A DNA stretch of 64,000 nt, from NCBI GenBank assembly GCA_937127435.1, contig CAKZLZ010000017.1, positions 1 to 64,000 of the forward strand. The letters are read 5' to 3'. A program made the translations under genes and the position numbers. The notes beneath the pieces are model-generated. The model was given only the letters and a program-made list of their open reading frames with translations. It made no database searches and was not told where the DNA came from. Positions 42,985 to 50,661 of the stretch are shown one piece after another. Each line of letters begins with the position of its first letter. Within the stretch, counting starts at the first letter, position 1. The stretch is from an uncultured Verrucomicrobiota bacterium. Lineage in GTDB: Bacteria > Verrucomicrobiota > Kiritimatiellia > SS1-B-03-39 > UBA6053.

Positions 42985-44047
42985 GAATGAACCCTCTCAC
43001 CGGAATGAACCTGGCGCGGCCCCGCGGATGGTGGATATTGCCCGGGCGGCGGGGGTACATCAATCGACGGTGTCCCGGGCCTTGCGCGGGGATCCGGCCC
43101 TTCCCGAAGCCACGCGGCAACGCTTGACTGCGCTGGCCGAAGCCATGGGCTACCGGCCCAATCCGCTGGTCTCCGCGTTGATCGCTGAGCGTAAACGCGG
43201 CCGTCCGTCCGGAAAAGGGTCGGTGCTGGCGGTTTTGTCAGCCGGCAAACGTCCGGATGAATGGAGGAATCCTCCTCAGGGATCTTACGCCCAATTGTAT
43301 GGGTATATGCAGGCGCACGCACATCAACTGGGATATCGGCTGGAGGAATTTGCGTTGGGTGACCCCGGTATCGGGCCGGCACGTTTGCAGCAGATTTTGT
43401 TATCGCGGGGGATTCGCGGGATCATTCTCGCGCCCATGCCCTTGGAGGTAAAAGAAATGGATTTTGATCTCCGCGATTTTGCGGCGGTGGCCCTGCGACT
43501 GTATTTGCAACGCCCTCTATTGGACCGGGTGAGTCCCGATTATTTTTCGGTGATGATGTCGGCCTTGCAGAAACTTGAAGAGAGTGGACATCGCCGGATT
43601 GGATTTCTTTCCAGTACTGGAGTGGATGAACGGGTGCGTCACCGTTCACTGGGAGCCTATTTGGTAAACCGTCAGCAGGCATCCCGGCGATATCTCAAGC
43701 CGCTGGTTTTGGAAAACTGGTCAGAGCATGCCTTTCTCGATTGGGTGCGTAAAGGAAATCCTGATGCGCTCATCACCTCGATCTATCCGCAGTATGTCAA
43801 GGCACGGCAAAGTCTGCAGGGAAACGGCTGGTCGTTACCCCGGGACATGTCCGTGATCAATTTGGATTGTCATCGGGACACAAATGAAGCGGGCATGGTG
43901 CATCACCTGAAATTGGAAGCGGTCAGCGCGATCAACTTTCTGACCAAAAAAGTGGAGAGTGCGGATTTCGGAGTGCCGGCGCAAAGTTGTCGATTGTCTA
44001 TTCCCGGTTGTTGGCGGGATGGGGAAACTTTTGCACTGAGAGGCTGA
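42983..44047 (+). CDS. LacI-family transcriptional regulator
   Basis: 354 aa. HTH at 16-36 (MVDIARAAGVHQSTVSRALRG), followed by MGYRPNPLVSALIAERKR and a sensor domain with LLSRGIRGIILAPMP. C-terminal end SIPGCWRDGETF matches the ending style of the other LacI proteins. No Shine-Dalgarno precedes the ATG. Probably controls the divergent PEP-CTERM/FAD operon and itself. Convergent with the LacI gene 44221-45270. Confidence 0.92.
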   Translation: MNEPSHRNEPGAAPRMVDIARAAGVHQSTVSRALRGDPALPEATRQRLTALAEAMGYRPNPLVSALIAERKRGRPSGKGSVLAVLSAGKRPDEWRNPPQGSYAQLYGYMQAHAHQLGYRLEEFALGDPGIGPARLQQILLSRGIRGIILAPMPLEVKEMDFDLRDFAAVALRLYLQRPLLDRVSPDYFSVMMSALQKLEESGHRRIGFLSSTGVDERVRHRSLGAYLVNRQQASRRYLKPLVLENWSEHAFLDWVRKGNPDALITSIYPQYVKARQSLQGNGWSLPRDMSVINLDCHRDTNEAGMVHHLKLEAVSAINFLTKKVESADFGVPAQSCRLSIPGCWRDGETFALRG

Positions 44048-44072
44048 TGCAACCCTTGCAGGGTTGGTTTGC

Positions 44073-44147
44073 CGGAGGGCCGGCGTCCCCGCCGTCCGAT
44101 TGGATGGGCTTGGGTTGCTGGACCGCGGGACGCGGGCCCTCCGGCAG
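44073..44147. repeat. GC-rich inverted repeat between convergent lacI genes
   Basis: CCGGAGGGCCGGCGTCCCCG is echoed inverted by GCGGGACGCGGGCCCTCCGG about 40 bp later, so the region can form a long stem. The left part matches the repeat at 17818-17845. Could act as a bidirectional terminator; it also follows AACCCTTGCAGGGTT, a small hairpin at 44050. Confidence 0.55.
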
Positions 44148-44220
44148 GGGGGGAGGGACAAGGGATGCGCGGGGTTTCTTTTTTAGATAGCTGCGCGCGC
44201 CGGGCAAGTCCAACCCTTGT

Positions 44221-45270
44221 TTAAGATTGTGAGCGGACACTTGAGCCTTCTCTCCAAACCGAACCCATGCGGACATCGTAGCGTTCAAGTTCAGAGGGGA
44301 CATCCCGGATGCCGTTGTGGAGAAGATTTTGCAGCAGCCGCACCGCGGTGACCCCCATATGGGTATAATCTACAATACTGCCCGAGAAACGTTCCGTTTG
44401 CGGGTCTCCCTCCCGGGGCAGACTGAAACCCGCGAGTCCCAGTTGATCCGGTACCCGATAGCGGCTTCCTTTCAGCATTTTTTCGAATTCATGGGGCAGG
44501 GAACATATTACCGCATCCGGCCGGACCTGGTCCAGCCAGGCCAGCGGAGACGCGTTCTCCTCTTCGTAGAGCAAAGGTGGGAGGGAGCCAACGTCTTTGC
44601 CGTCTACATGTTGACATTTGTAATAGGCACCCAGATAACGATGATGTTTTCTTTCTTCGGAGATGCGCGAATTACAGAATCCAATCCGTTGATAACCGAG
44701 GTGTTTGAGATTCTGATAAACCAGTTCCAGATTCAAATCATGACTTGTGCCGACCCTGTGGATCAGCGGACGGTTAAAATATTCTCCGATCACCACCCCG
44801 GAAAAGTATTTCCACTGCAGGTTAAGAGATGGACGGCGAATCGAGGTAAGGATCACCCCGCGGATCCCCCGGTGAAACAACATCCGGTTCAGCGTCCGCA
44901 ATCCGGCCTCGTCCTCCTCCTCCGGGATTCTGAACAACGCAATCTTGAATCCTTGAACGTCAGCCTCTTTGCGAATTCCCCGAATGGTCTGCAACATGGA
45001 GGGGGGAAGATCCGATTCCGGACGGTCCCAGTCATGGAACACGGCCAAGGTTCCGTATTCTCCGGTCGGCCGGATCCGGGTACGATGCGCAATCAGCGCG
45101 GAAAGGGCCGGATCCCGGTGGTATCCCAAATCTTCCGCGACTTTTTGGATTCGGTTGCGGGTGGACTTCTTGATCCGGGGATCGTTCCGCAGCGCCAGAG
45201 ATACGGTAGAGGCACTCACCCCCGCCCGCAACGCGATATCTTTCATGGTAATGTAATTGGAGTCCGGCAT
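44221..45270 (-). CDS. LacI-family transcriptional regulator
   Basis: 349 aa. HTH at 9-29 (MKDIALRAGVSASTVSLALRN), then LGYHRDPALSALIAHR and a sensor domain (LFHRGIRGVILTSIRRPSLNLQWKYFSGVVIG). C-terminus MGSVWREGSSVRSQS. Paralogous in layout to 21570-22592 and 42983-44047. Divergent from PEP-CTERM gene 45418 (147-bp gap), its likely target. Confidence 0.92.
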   Translation of the reverse strand: MPDSNYITMKDIALRAGVSASTVSLALRNDPRIKKSTRNRIQKVAEDLGYHRDPALSALIAHRTRIRPTGEYGTLAVFHDWDRPESDLPPSMLQTIRGIRKEADVQGFKIALFRIPEEEDEAGLRTLNRMLFHRGIRGVILTSIRRPSLNLQWKYFSGVVIGEYFNRPLIHRVGTSHDLNLELVYQNLKHLGYQRIGFCNSRISEERKHHRYLGAYYKCQHVDGKDVGSLPPLLYEEENASPLAWLDQVRPDAVICSLPHEFEKMLKGSRYRVPDQLGLAGFSLPREGDPQTERFSGSIVDYTHMGVTAVRLLQNLLHNGIRDVPSELERYDVRMGSVWREGSSVRSQS

Positions 45271-45417
45271 TGAGTGTCCCTGAAAAAATTCTTACATATT
45301 TTTCTCAGTGAACAAGATAATTCAATAGTATGAATTTTTAAGGCATTGCGGGCAGGCCCTCCGGTATGAGAGACTACAGAAGTTGAAAAATAACCCCTAT
45401 TAATCAGGAGTCTCCTT

Positions 45418-46290
45418 ATGAATTTTGTCCCTAAAATGATTATCCGAATTATTGCTCTGTTTATTTGTAGCAGCATCCCGCTTTTTGCCGCCGTGGTTTT
45501 CGATCTGAATGATGTGGTGCTGGACGGCAACAGCGGAGAAAATACCTATATTACAAAAAATGGCGCTGGCAGCCTGGTGTACGACGGAGGGGGCACTCCT
45601 TCCCTCACCTACACTTTGACAACTTCGGGGAGTTACAGTTACTTTTCGAGTTATTTCGATTCGCAGACCCTGAGTACGGTCGGTGAAGGCATTGAAATCA
45701 GCTACAGCTTCACCCCCAATAGTACCTCCACATTCAAGACTCAAGTCAATGCCTTCCGGGTAGGCTTCTACAATTCCAATGGCAGCCCAGTCTCAGACGA
45801 TTCTAACGAAAATTATCAGGTGGAATTTAATAATGATACTGGATATATGGCGCTCTATTCTCCGAATGCGACACCCTCCGGTGATTATTTCTATCAGCGC
45901 ACGGGCACAAACAACATCCTCTGGTCAAGCAGTTCCCGAACCGCGGTCAGTGGATCTCCGCTTCTGGACAGTCCCGGCACCGGGTTGTCGGTCACCGGTC
46001 TGTTGCGGGTGGAATTGATTTCCTCCACCTCGATTCGGTTGACCTCCCAAATTAACGGCAATAGTTCACAGAGCGTTGTGCATAGCGTAGTGGATAGTGA
46101 TGATCTGGATACCTCTTTTGATATGCTTTCCTTTTTTGCCATGCCCAATGGGAACGGCCAGAGCCTGACTTTTGATGAGATGACGGTCACTACGATTCCG
46201 GAACCTTCATCTATCGTGCTGATGATGGGCGCGGCCGGACTTTTTCTGATCTCTGGCGTCCGTCTCCGCAGGTCCATGCGTCGCAGGTGA
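45418..46290 (+). CDS. PEP-CTERM secreted protein
   Basis: 290 aa. Signal peptide at about 1-24 (ALFICSSIPLFA), then a beta-rich domain (VVFDLNDVVLDGNSGENTYI; YFSSYFDSQTLS; MLSFFAMPNGNGQSLTFDEMTV) and tag IPEPSSIVLMMGAAGLFLIS followed by a long basic tail. AGGAG lies upstream. The beta-propeller gene follows after 39 bp and may be co-transcribed. Confidence 0.86.
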   Translation: MNFVPKMIIRIIALFICSSIPLFAAVVFDLNDVVLDGNSGENTYITKNGAGSLVYDGGGTPSLTYTLTTSGSYSYFSSYFDSQTLSTVGEGIEISYSFTPNSTSTFKTQVNAFRVGFYNSNGSPVSDDSNENYQVEFNNDTGYMALYSPNATPSGDYFYQRTGTNNILWSSSSRTAVSGSPLLDSPGTGLSVTGLLRVELISSTSIRLTSQINGNSSQSVVHSVVDSDDLDTSFDMLSFFAMPNGNGQSLTFDEMTVTTIPEPSSIVLMMGAAGLFLISGVRLRRSMRRR

Positions 46291-46329
46291 TTTTACTCCA
46301 TTTTTTGACTCTTTCCCGGAAGTTTGCGT

Positions 46330-47457
46330 ATGAACGTGTCAGCCGAATCTCTGCAGATGCATGTAGGTTCCCCCTGGGAAAAAGTTCGGATTCAGCCGGT
46401 AGGAGCACAACAGGAACGGCATACGATACACAGTTATTTTGTCACCTCCCCAGAAAGTCCTGACGGTAAACGGGTGGTGTTTTTCAGTTCTTGTGACCCT
46501 GAGGGAGAACGGGGAGATCTGATTTTACTGGACCGGCGTTCGGGAGGAGAAAAGGTGCTGGTGTCGGGAATCCTTGCCGAAGATGCCCATCGGGGGGCCT
46601 GTCAGCAATGGATCACCGACCGCTATGTGGTTTATCACGACGGGACGGATGGACAGTGGACGGTGTCTGCTGTGGATGTGTTGACTGGAGAAATTCGTAT
46701 CCTAGCCCGGGACCGCCAACTGGGGTTTGGATCTCCAAACCATCCCTGGGTACCGGTATATGGTCAGCACTGGAATCCGGGAGAACACCGGGACCTTCAG
46801 CTGGTTCAGGTGGAGACCGGAGAAGTCCGGACGCCGGTATCCATCCGCGAAGTGATCCGTACCTATCCGGAGTGGATTGAGAGTCGATTCGGCACCGAGG
46901 ACCTCTGTATCTTTTTTCCGGTCATGAGTCCGGATGGCGAAAAGGTGTTTTTCAAAGTGGCCCGACCGGGTCATGGTCCCAGTTTTCGGGGGGGCTCGGT
47001 GAGTGACCGCGAGGGGATGGTGATTTACAATTTAAAAACCCGGTCATTTATTCGACTGCGGAAAGAATGGGGACATCCCTCTTGGCATCCGGATAGCCAT
47101 GGCATTTTGGAAAAAGGCAATTTTTTGATTTCAATTGCGGAAGGGGAAGAGTGTCGGTATTCCCGGACGGCACCCAGCAATCATCCCACCTTTCATCCTT
47201 CCGGCTGCTGCTATGCCACCGATGCGGATCTCCGTCACCGGGAAAAAGACGGTGCAGGGAAATGGGGGATTTTCATTGGCAGTTGTGAAGAGGACCGGTG
47301 GTGGATCATCGATCGTTTCAGGAACGATGGCGGTGCGGCGTCCTGGCGGCGGAATCATCCGCATCCGGTATTCAATGCCGATGGAAGCCGGCTGTATTAT
47401 AATACCAATGAAGGGGACTGGACCCGGTTGAGGGTGGCAAGCCCCGCGTGTGGATGA
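46330..47457 (+). CDS. PD40-type beta-propeller protein, PL22 (oligogalacturonide lyase)-like
   Basis: 375 aa from the ATG at 46330, no signal peptide. Repeated TolB/WD40-like blades carry SPDGKRVVFFSS, SPDGEKVFFKVA, WHPDSHGILEKG, HPSGCCYATDAD and NADGSRLYYNTNEGDW. Blade spacing and conserved histidines (GHPSWHPDSHG; SNHPTFHPSG; RNHPHPVF) resemble PL22 oligogalacturonide lyases, cytoplasmic enzymes that cleave short uronates. Other propeller functions are possible. It follows a PEP-CTERM gene. Confidence 0.6.
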   Translation: MNVSAESLQMHVGSPWEKVRIQPVGAQQERHTIHSYFVTSPESPDGKRVVFFSSCDPEGERGDLILLDRRSGGEKVLVSGILAEDAHRGACQQWITDRYVVYHDGTDGQWTVSAVDVLTGEIRILARDRQLGFGSPNHPWVPVYGQHWNPGEHRDLQLVQVETGEVRTPVSIREVIRTYPEWIESRFGTEDLCIFFPVMSPDGEKVFFKVARPGHGPSFRGGSVSDREGMVIYNLKTRSFIRLRKEWGHPSWHPDSHGILEKGNFLISIAEGEECRYSRTAPSNHPTFHPSGCCYATDADLRHREKDGAGKWGIFIGSCEEDRWWIIDRFRNDGGAASWRRNHPHPVFNADGSRLYYNTNEGDWTRLRVASPACG

Positions 47458-47490
47458 AGCGATCAGTATTGTGGATGCTGCGTCTTACGG

Positions 47491-47635
47491 AACCCGGGTT
47501 TCTGAAACCGGAAGCCTGAAGGCATCCGATAGAACCGCCTGAAGTCGGGACTCTGAACTCGACATCCGCACGAAACCGGCGGGAACGTTCCGAGTTCCAT
47601 CTTCAGATGGTTCACCCGAAGCGTTTACGCGAGGG
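47491..47635 (-). repeat. dispersed repeat, family C copy 2 (inverted)
   Basis: Reverse complement of the family C element: it reads AACCCGGGTTTCTGAAACCG at the left end and GCGTTTACGCGAGGG at the right end. Blocks match 30966-31094 and 54199-54352. It lies 34 bp after the beta-propeller gene. Confidence 0.65.
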
Positions 47636-47711
47636 GCACTCGGAACCCGGGATCTGACGCAGACTCTGCGGGTTGTTGAGGAGCATTTGGTGGTGACGAA
47701 TCGTCTAATAA

Positions 47712-47754
47712 ATCAATAATAGACGATAATCATCTATTACAGATTATATACAGG
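47712..47754 (+). promoter_or_regulatory. 43-bp direct-repeat operator, copy 1
   Basis: Starts ATCAATAATAGACG and contains TAGACGATAATCATC and CAGATTATATACAGG 20 bp apart. It agrees with copy 2 at 36 of 43 positions and copy 3 at 30 of 43. A -10-like TATAAT (47780-47785) lies 25 bp downstream with no good -35, as expected for an activator-dependent promoter. ATG is at 47811. Confidence 0.72.
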
Positions 47755-47810
47755 TTAAAATTTACCTGTTAAGGTATTATATAATCAAAAAACAACCCGA
47801 TCTCTACCCC

Positions 47811-48554
47811 ATGATGACAAAAATCCATAAAACCCTCACGGCCACAATTGCAGCCGTCTTTCTGTCCTCCTTTTCGGTGGCCGCGGTGGCCCCGATTACG
47901 GCCGCCACTTACAGCTCTTCAGTGGCGGGTACCTTAACCGACCCCGTTTCTTTTACTTCTATTACTGTGGGCGGACAGGTTTATACGAATTTAGAATACG
48001 GCACGCCTTCCTTTACTGAAGGTTTTGCTACGGAATATTATTACACGGACGGAGAGGATCCTGCTAGTCAGACGGCGACCTTGAGCACGAATATTCTTAC
48101 AGACGGGGTATTGAATATTCCGGGAGGACTGGTGATAAATTTTGGGCGTGAAATTACGGCCCAGGATTTGATCTTTGTTACCGAGTTGACCACGGGCGGA
48201 AATGGTGAAGCACTGGCGATGGGCCTGACGGATAGTTCCAATGGCATTATTTCAGGGACCGCGGTCCATTTCGGCAATACGGGTGCCGGTGCCGGGGACT
48301 TGTTGGATATGGATGTAATACGTACAAGTAATGACAGTACGATTGATGCAAATCTGCGCGGTTCGGGTGTGTTTTTATCCGATTTTAACAGTCCCGGTGC
48401 GACGGCTCCACATGGCATCTATTTTTCATTCAGCAGCGAAGGAGAGTTAGATCCCTCTGTGGTCGGATTGGCCACGGTTCCGGAACCAACCTCGCTGGCG
48501 TTGACTCTGCTGTTTGCAGGATTGTTTGTGGTGGGCGTCCGACGCCGTTCCTGA
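47811..48554 (+). CDS. PEP-CTERM secreted protein, related to truncated 49891 gene
   Basis: 247 aa. Signal peptide ending SVAA, beta-rich domain (AATYSSSVAGTLTDPVSFTSITVGGQVYTNLEYGTP; FGREITAQDLIFVTEL; SGVFLSDFNSPG) and tag VPEPTSLALTLLFAGLFVVG-VRRRS. The first ~150 residues parallel the truncated gene 49891-50427 (VPLSFTSITTSEGTYTNLSYGTAT; SEEFTADKVLFIADL). An AraC-type site is upstream. The paralogous AraC gene 48816 lies downstream, convergent. Confidence 0.87.
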   Translation: MMTKIHKTLTATIAAVFLSSFSVAAVAPITAATYSSSVAGTLTDPVSFTSITVGGQVYTNLEYGTPSFTEGFATEYYYTDGEDPASQTATLSTNILTDGVLNIPGGLVINFGREITAQDLIFVTELTTGGNGEALAMGLTDSSNGIISGTAVHFGNTGAGAGDLLDMDVIRTSNDSTIDANLRGSGVFLSDFNSPGATAPHGIYFSFSSEGELDPSVVGLATVPEPTSLALTLLFAGLFVVGVRRRS

Positions 48555-48562
48555 ATGGCATT

Positions 48563-48819
48563 TTATGCGAAGCATTCGTTTCCATCGGGGCGTAGTTCCG
48601 CGGTCCCCGCGGTAAATGCGAAGCATTCGTTTTCCATCGGGACGATGGAACTACAGCTCCCGAAGATTCAAAGCGTAGTTCCGCGGCCTCTGCGGTAAAT
48701 GCGAAGCATTCGTTTTCCATCGGGACGATGGAACTACAGCCCCCGAAGATTCAAAGCGTAGTTCCGCGGTCCCCGCGGTAAAGTCGAAGCATTCGTTTCC
48801 ATCGGGACGATGGAACTAC
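48563..48819. repeat. 83-bp tandem repeat of paired GTAG REP-like hairpins
   Basis: About three units (GTAG heads near 48591, 48674 and 48757). Each contains GTAG-TTCCGCGG-hairpin, then TGCGAAGCATTCG, then CCATC-GGGAC-GATGG ending GGAACTAC, so each unit holds two facing REP-like hairpins. The last CTAC is the complement of the TAG stop of the AraC gene at 48816. Similar single elements occur at 5572 and 8172. Confidence 0.8.
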
Positions 48820-49754
48820 GATTCGCGGGTGCCGAATTGGCTGGGTTGAAATTCTTCGCGTTTGTGGGCGCGCATACGGTAGGTCATCGGGGTCATCCCG
48901 GTGGATTCCTTAAAGTGGCGGCACAACAGACTGGGGGTGCTGTATCCGGTTTTTTTGGCGATATCCACCACGGGCAAATTTGAAGTTTTAAGGTATAACC
49001 TGATCTTTTCCAGGCGGACCTGCTTCACATAAGCCATCACGGTAACCCCGCGGTGTTTTCGAAAGAGTCTTCCCAGGTGCTCTCCACTCAATTGAACCTG
49101 CCAGGCGATACCCCCTAAGTTCAGGTCATGATGGGCGTATTGCTGTATGTATTGACAGGCGTGTTCCACCGCGGCTTCCCCCCGGTGCACCGGTAACGGT
49201 TTTGAATTTTCTTTTTCCGCTTGCGGAGATTCGAAGAGGGGAGAAATCAATGCCAGACAGAGACCGCTCATTCGCCATGGAGACAGTTTTTCCCATTGGT
49301 TTAATTCGATTTTGATCTGTTTGATGAGTTCCAGGCTCCCGAATTTATTTAAGGCGCCCGGTATTATCCGGATCCCCTTCATGTATGGAAGGACTTCTTT
49401 TAAAAAGTCTTCCCCCTTGAGTGGGGCGGATGCTTCAGCTGAAGAGTGCTGTTCTTTACGGGGAGCTCTGATTTCGACTTTGAGGATATGGATTTTTGCC
49501 TCCCGTTCCGGATTTAATGCCGTATAGGTCAAGTCCAGGGAGGGGCCGACCAACAATGCATCTCCCTTCCGAATTTGAACGATCTCTTTACCGGTGGATG
49601 TAACCTCCAGATCTCCCTCGAGGAAATAGACGACCCGATAAAAAGTCTCTGCATCTACCCACAGGCTTTCGTGTGGCGGAATGGTGGTTAAATGATCCGT
49701 CACACTTTTTAGAGGCTCGATAAGTTTTTTTGACTGATCCAGTATTCGTCCCAT
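48816..49754 (-). CDS. AraC-family regulator, paralogue of 18828-19769
   Basis: 312 aa. Cupin-like sensor (ESLWVDAETFYRVVYFLEGDLEVTS; QIRKGDALLVGPSLDLTYTAL) and C-terminal HTH pair (LNLGGIAWQVQLSGEHLGRLFRKHRG; VVDIAKKTGYSTPSLLCRHFKESTGMTPMTYR). Its TAG stop lies in the GTAG of the adjacent REP array. Divergent from the truncated gene 49891, with a 43-bp operator between. Likely activator of 47811-48554 and 49891-50427, and possibly its own gene. Confidence 0.9.
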   Translation of the reverse strand: MGRILDQSKKLIEPLKSVTDHLTTIPPHESLWVDAETFYRVVYFLEGDLEVTSTGKEIVQIRKGDALLVGPSLDLTYTALNPEREAKIHILKVEIRAPRKEQHSSAEASAPLKGEDFLKEVLPYMKGIRIIPGALNKFGSLELIKQIKIELNQWEKLSPWRMSGLCLALISPLFESPQAEKENSKPLPVHRGEAAVEHACQYIQQYAHHDLNLGGIAWQVQLSGEHLGRLFRKHRGVTVMAYVKQVRLEKIRLYLKTSNLPVVDIAKKTGYSTPSLLCRHFKESTGMTPMTYRMRAHKREEFQPSQFGTRES

Positions 49755-49783
49755 ACGAAAGTAATACGAATGGAGCCGGAAAA

Positions 49784-49826
49784 ATCAATAATAGATTATA
49801 AACATCTATTATGGAGTATATGCAGG
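49784..49826 (+). promoter_or_regulatory. 43-bp direct-repeat operator, copy 2
   Basis: Starts ATCAATAATAGATT and contains TAGATTATAAACATC and TGGAGTATATGCAGG 20 bp apart. Located between divergent araC (start 49754) and the gene at 49891. A -10-like TATAAC (49862-49867) lies 35 bp downstream. Confidence 0.72.
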
Positions 49827-49890
49827 AATTGATAACCTTGGTAAGGTTAACTTACAAATTATATAACCGGATCCTGAACGGGTAAATCTT

Positions 49891-50427
49891 ATGAAACGTT
49901 ATCAACGAGTTACATTCTATATCGCAATTTTTGTGTGTGCATTGCTTCCCCAAGTTAAAGGGGAGAGTGCAATCCTGGGCGCAACCTACAGCAATGGGGG
50001 AACGCATCTGGTCAATGGAGATACCACTGTGCCGCTGAGTTTTACTTCGATCACTACCAGTGAAGGCACCTACACGAACCTCAGCTATGGAACGGCCACC
50101 ACAATTGCAAATTATACAAACATTACGATTGTGTTTCCGACTTCGACGAGTCCCACTGACTCATTGGCTGACCAAAAAGCCGCATTGGGAGGATCCATCG
50201 TGAACGATGGCTTGTTGAACACCCGCACAGGAACCAAGCTTACCTTCAGTGAAGAGTTCACCGCGGACAAGGTTCTTTTCATCGCCGATTTACAGACAAG
50301 TACTCAAGTGGGTGGTGAAAATTTAGGTATCTATTTATTGGATGATTCAGGTGCCCAAATAACAGGGAGCGCTCCTGCTGTTGGGGGCGGGTCTTATGGG
50401 TCTGCTCTTCTTCCGTCCACGGTTTAA
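49891..50427 (+). pseudogene. truncated relative of a PEP-CTERM protein, sorting tag missing
   Basis: 178 aa. Signal peptide at about 1-25 (YIAIFVCALLPQVKG) and the same N-terminal domain as 47811-48554, but it stops after GGGSYGSALLPSTV, about 70 residues early, and nothing resembling a PEP-CTERM tag follows in any frame. It keeps its 43-bp operator, so it may still be expressed as a freely secreted protein. It may instead be a decaying duplicate. Confidence 0.7.
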
Positions 50428-50661
50428 ATCATAGCAGCTTCTTTCAGCCGCTGAAGTTTTCTACATCCCCGGTCGCGGGGACGGGTCAGAGGTTTGTTCA
50501 TTATTTCCTATATTTCTGACGACTTATCACATGCAAAGGGAATTGTGCTTCCGGGGGGGAGCTCGCATAGTGAATGTGTAAACAGACATAGAAACGTTGT
50601 GAGTCCTGAGGAATGGGGGCAACGAATCTACAATTAAGAAAAGGAAAATAGGAAATAATAT

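Noticed and set aside
44317..45273. 318-aa ORF opposite a LacI gene
   Set aside because: Antisense shadow with no motif; the LacI gene is well supported.
48563..48819. Possible CRISPR array
   Set aside because: The repeat units are identical throughout, with no variable spacers, and there are no cas genes.
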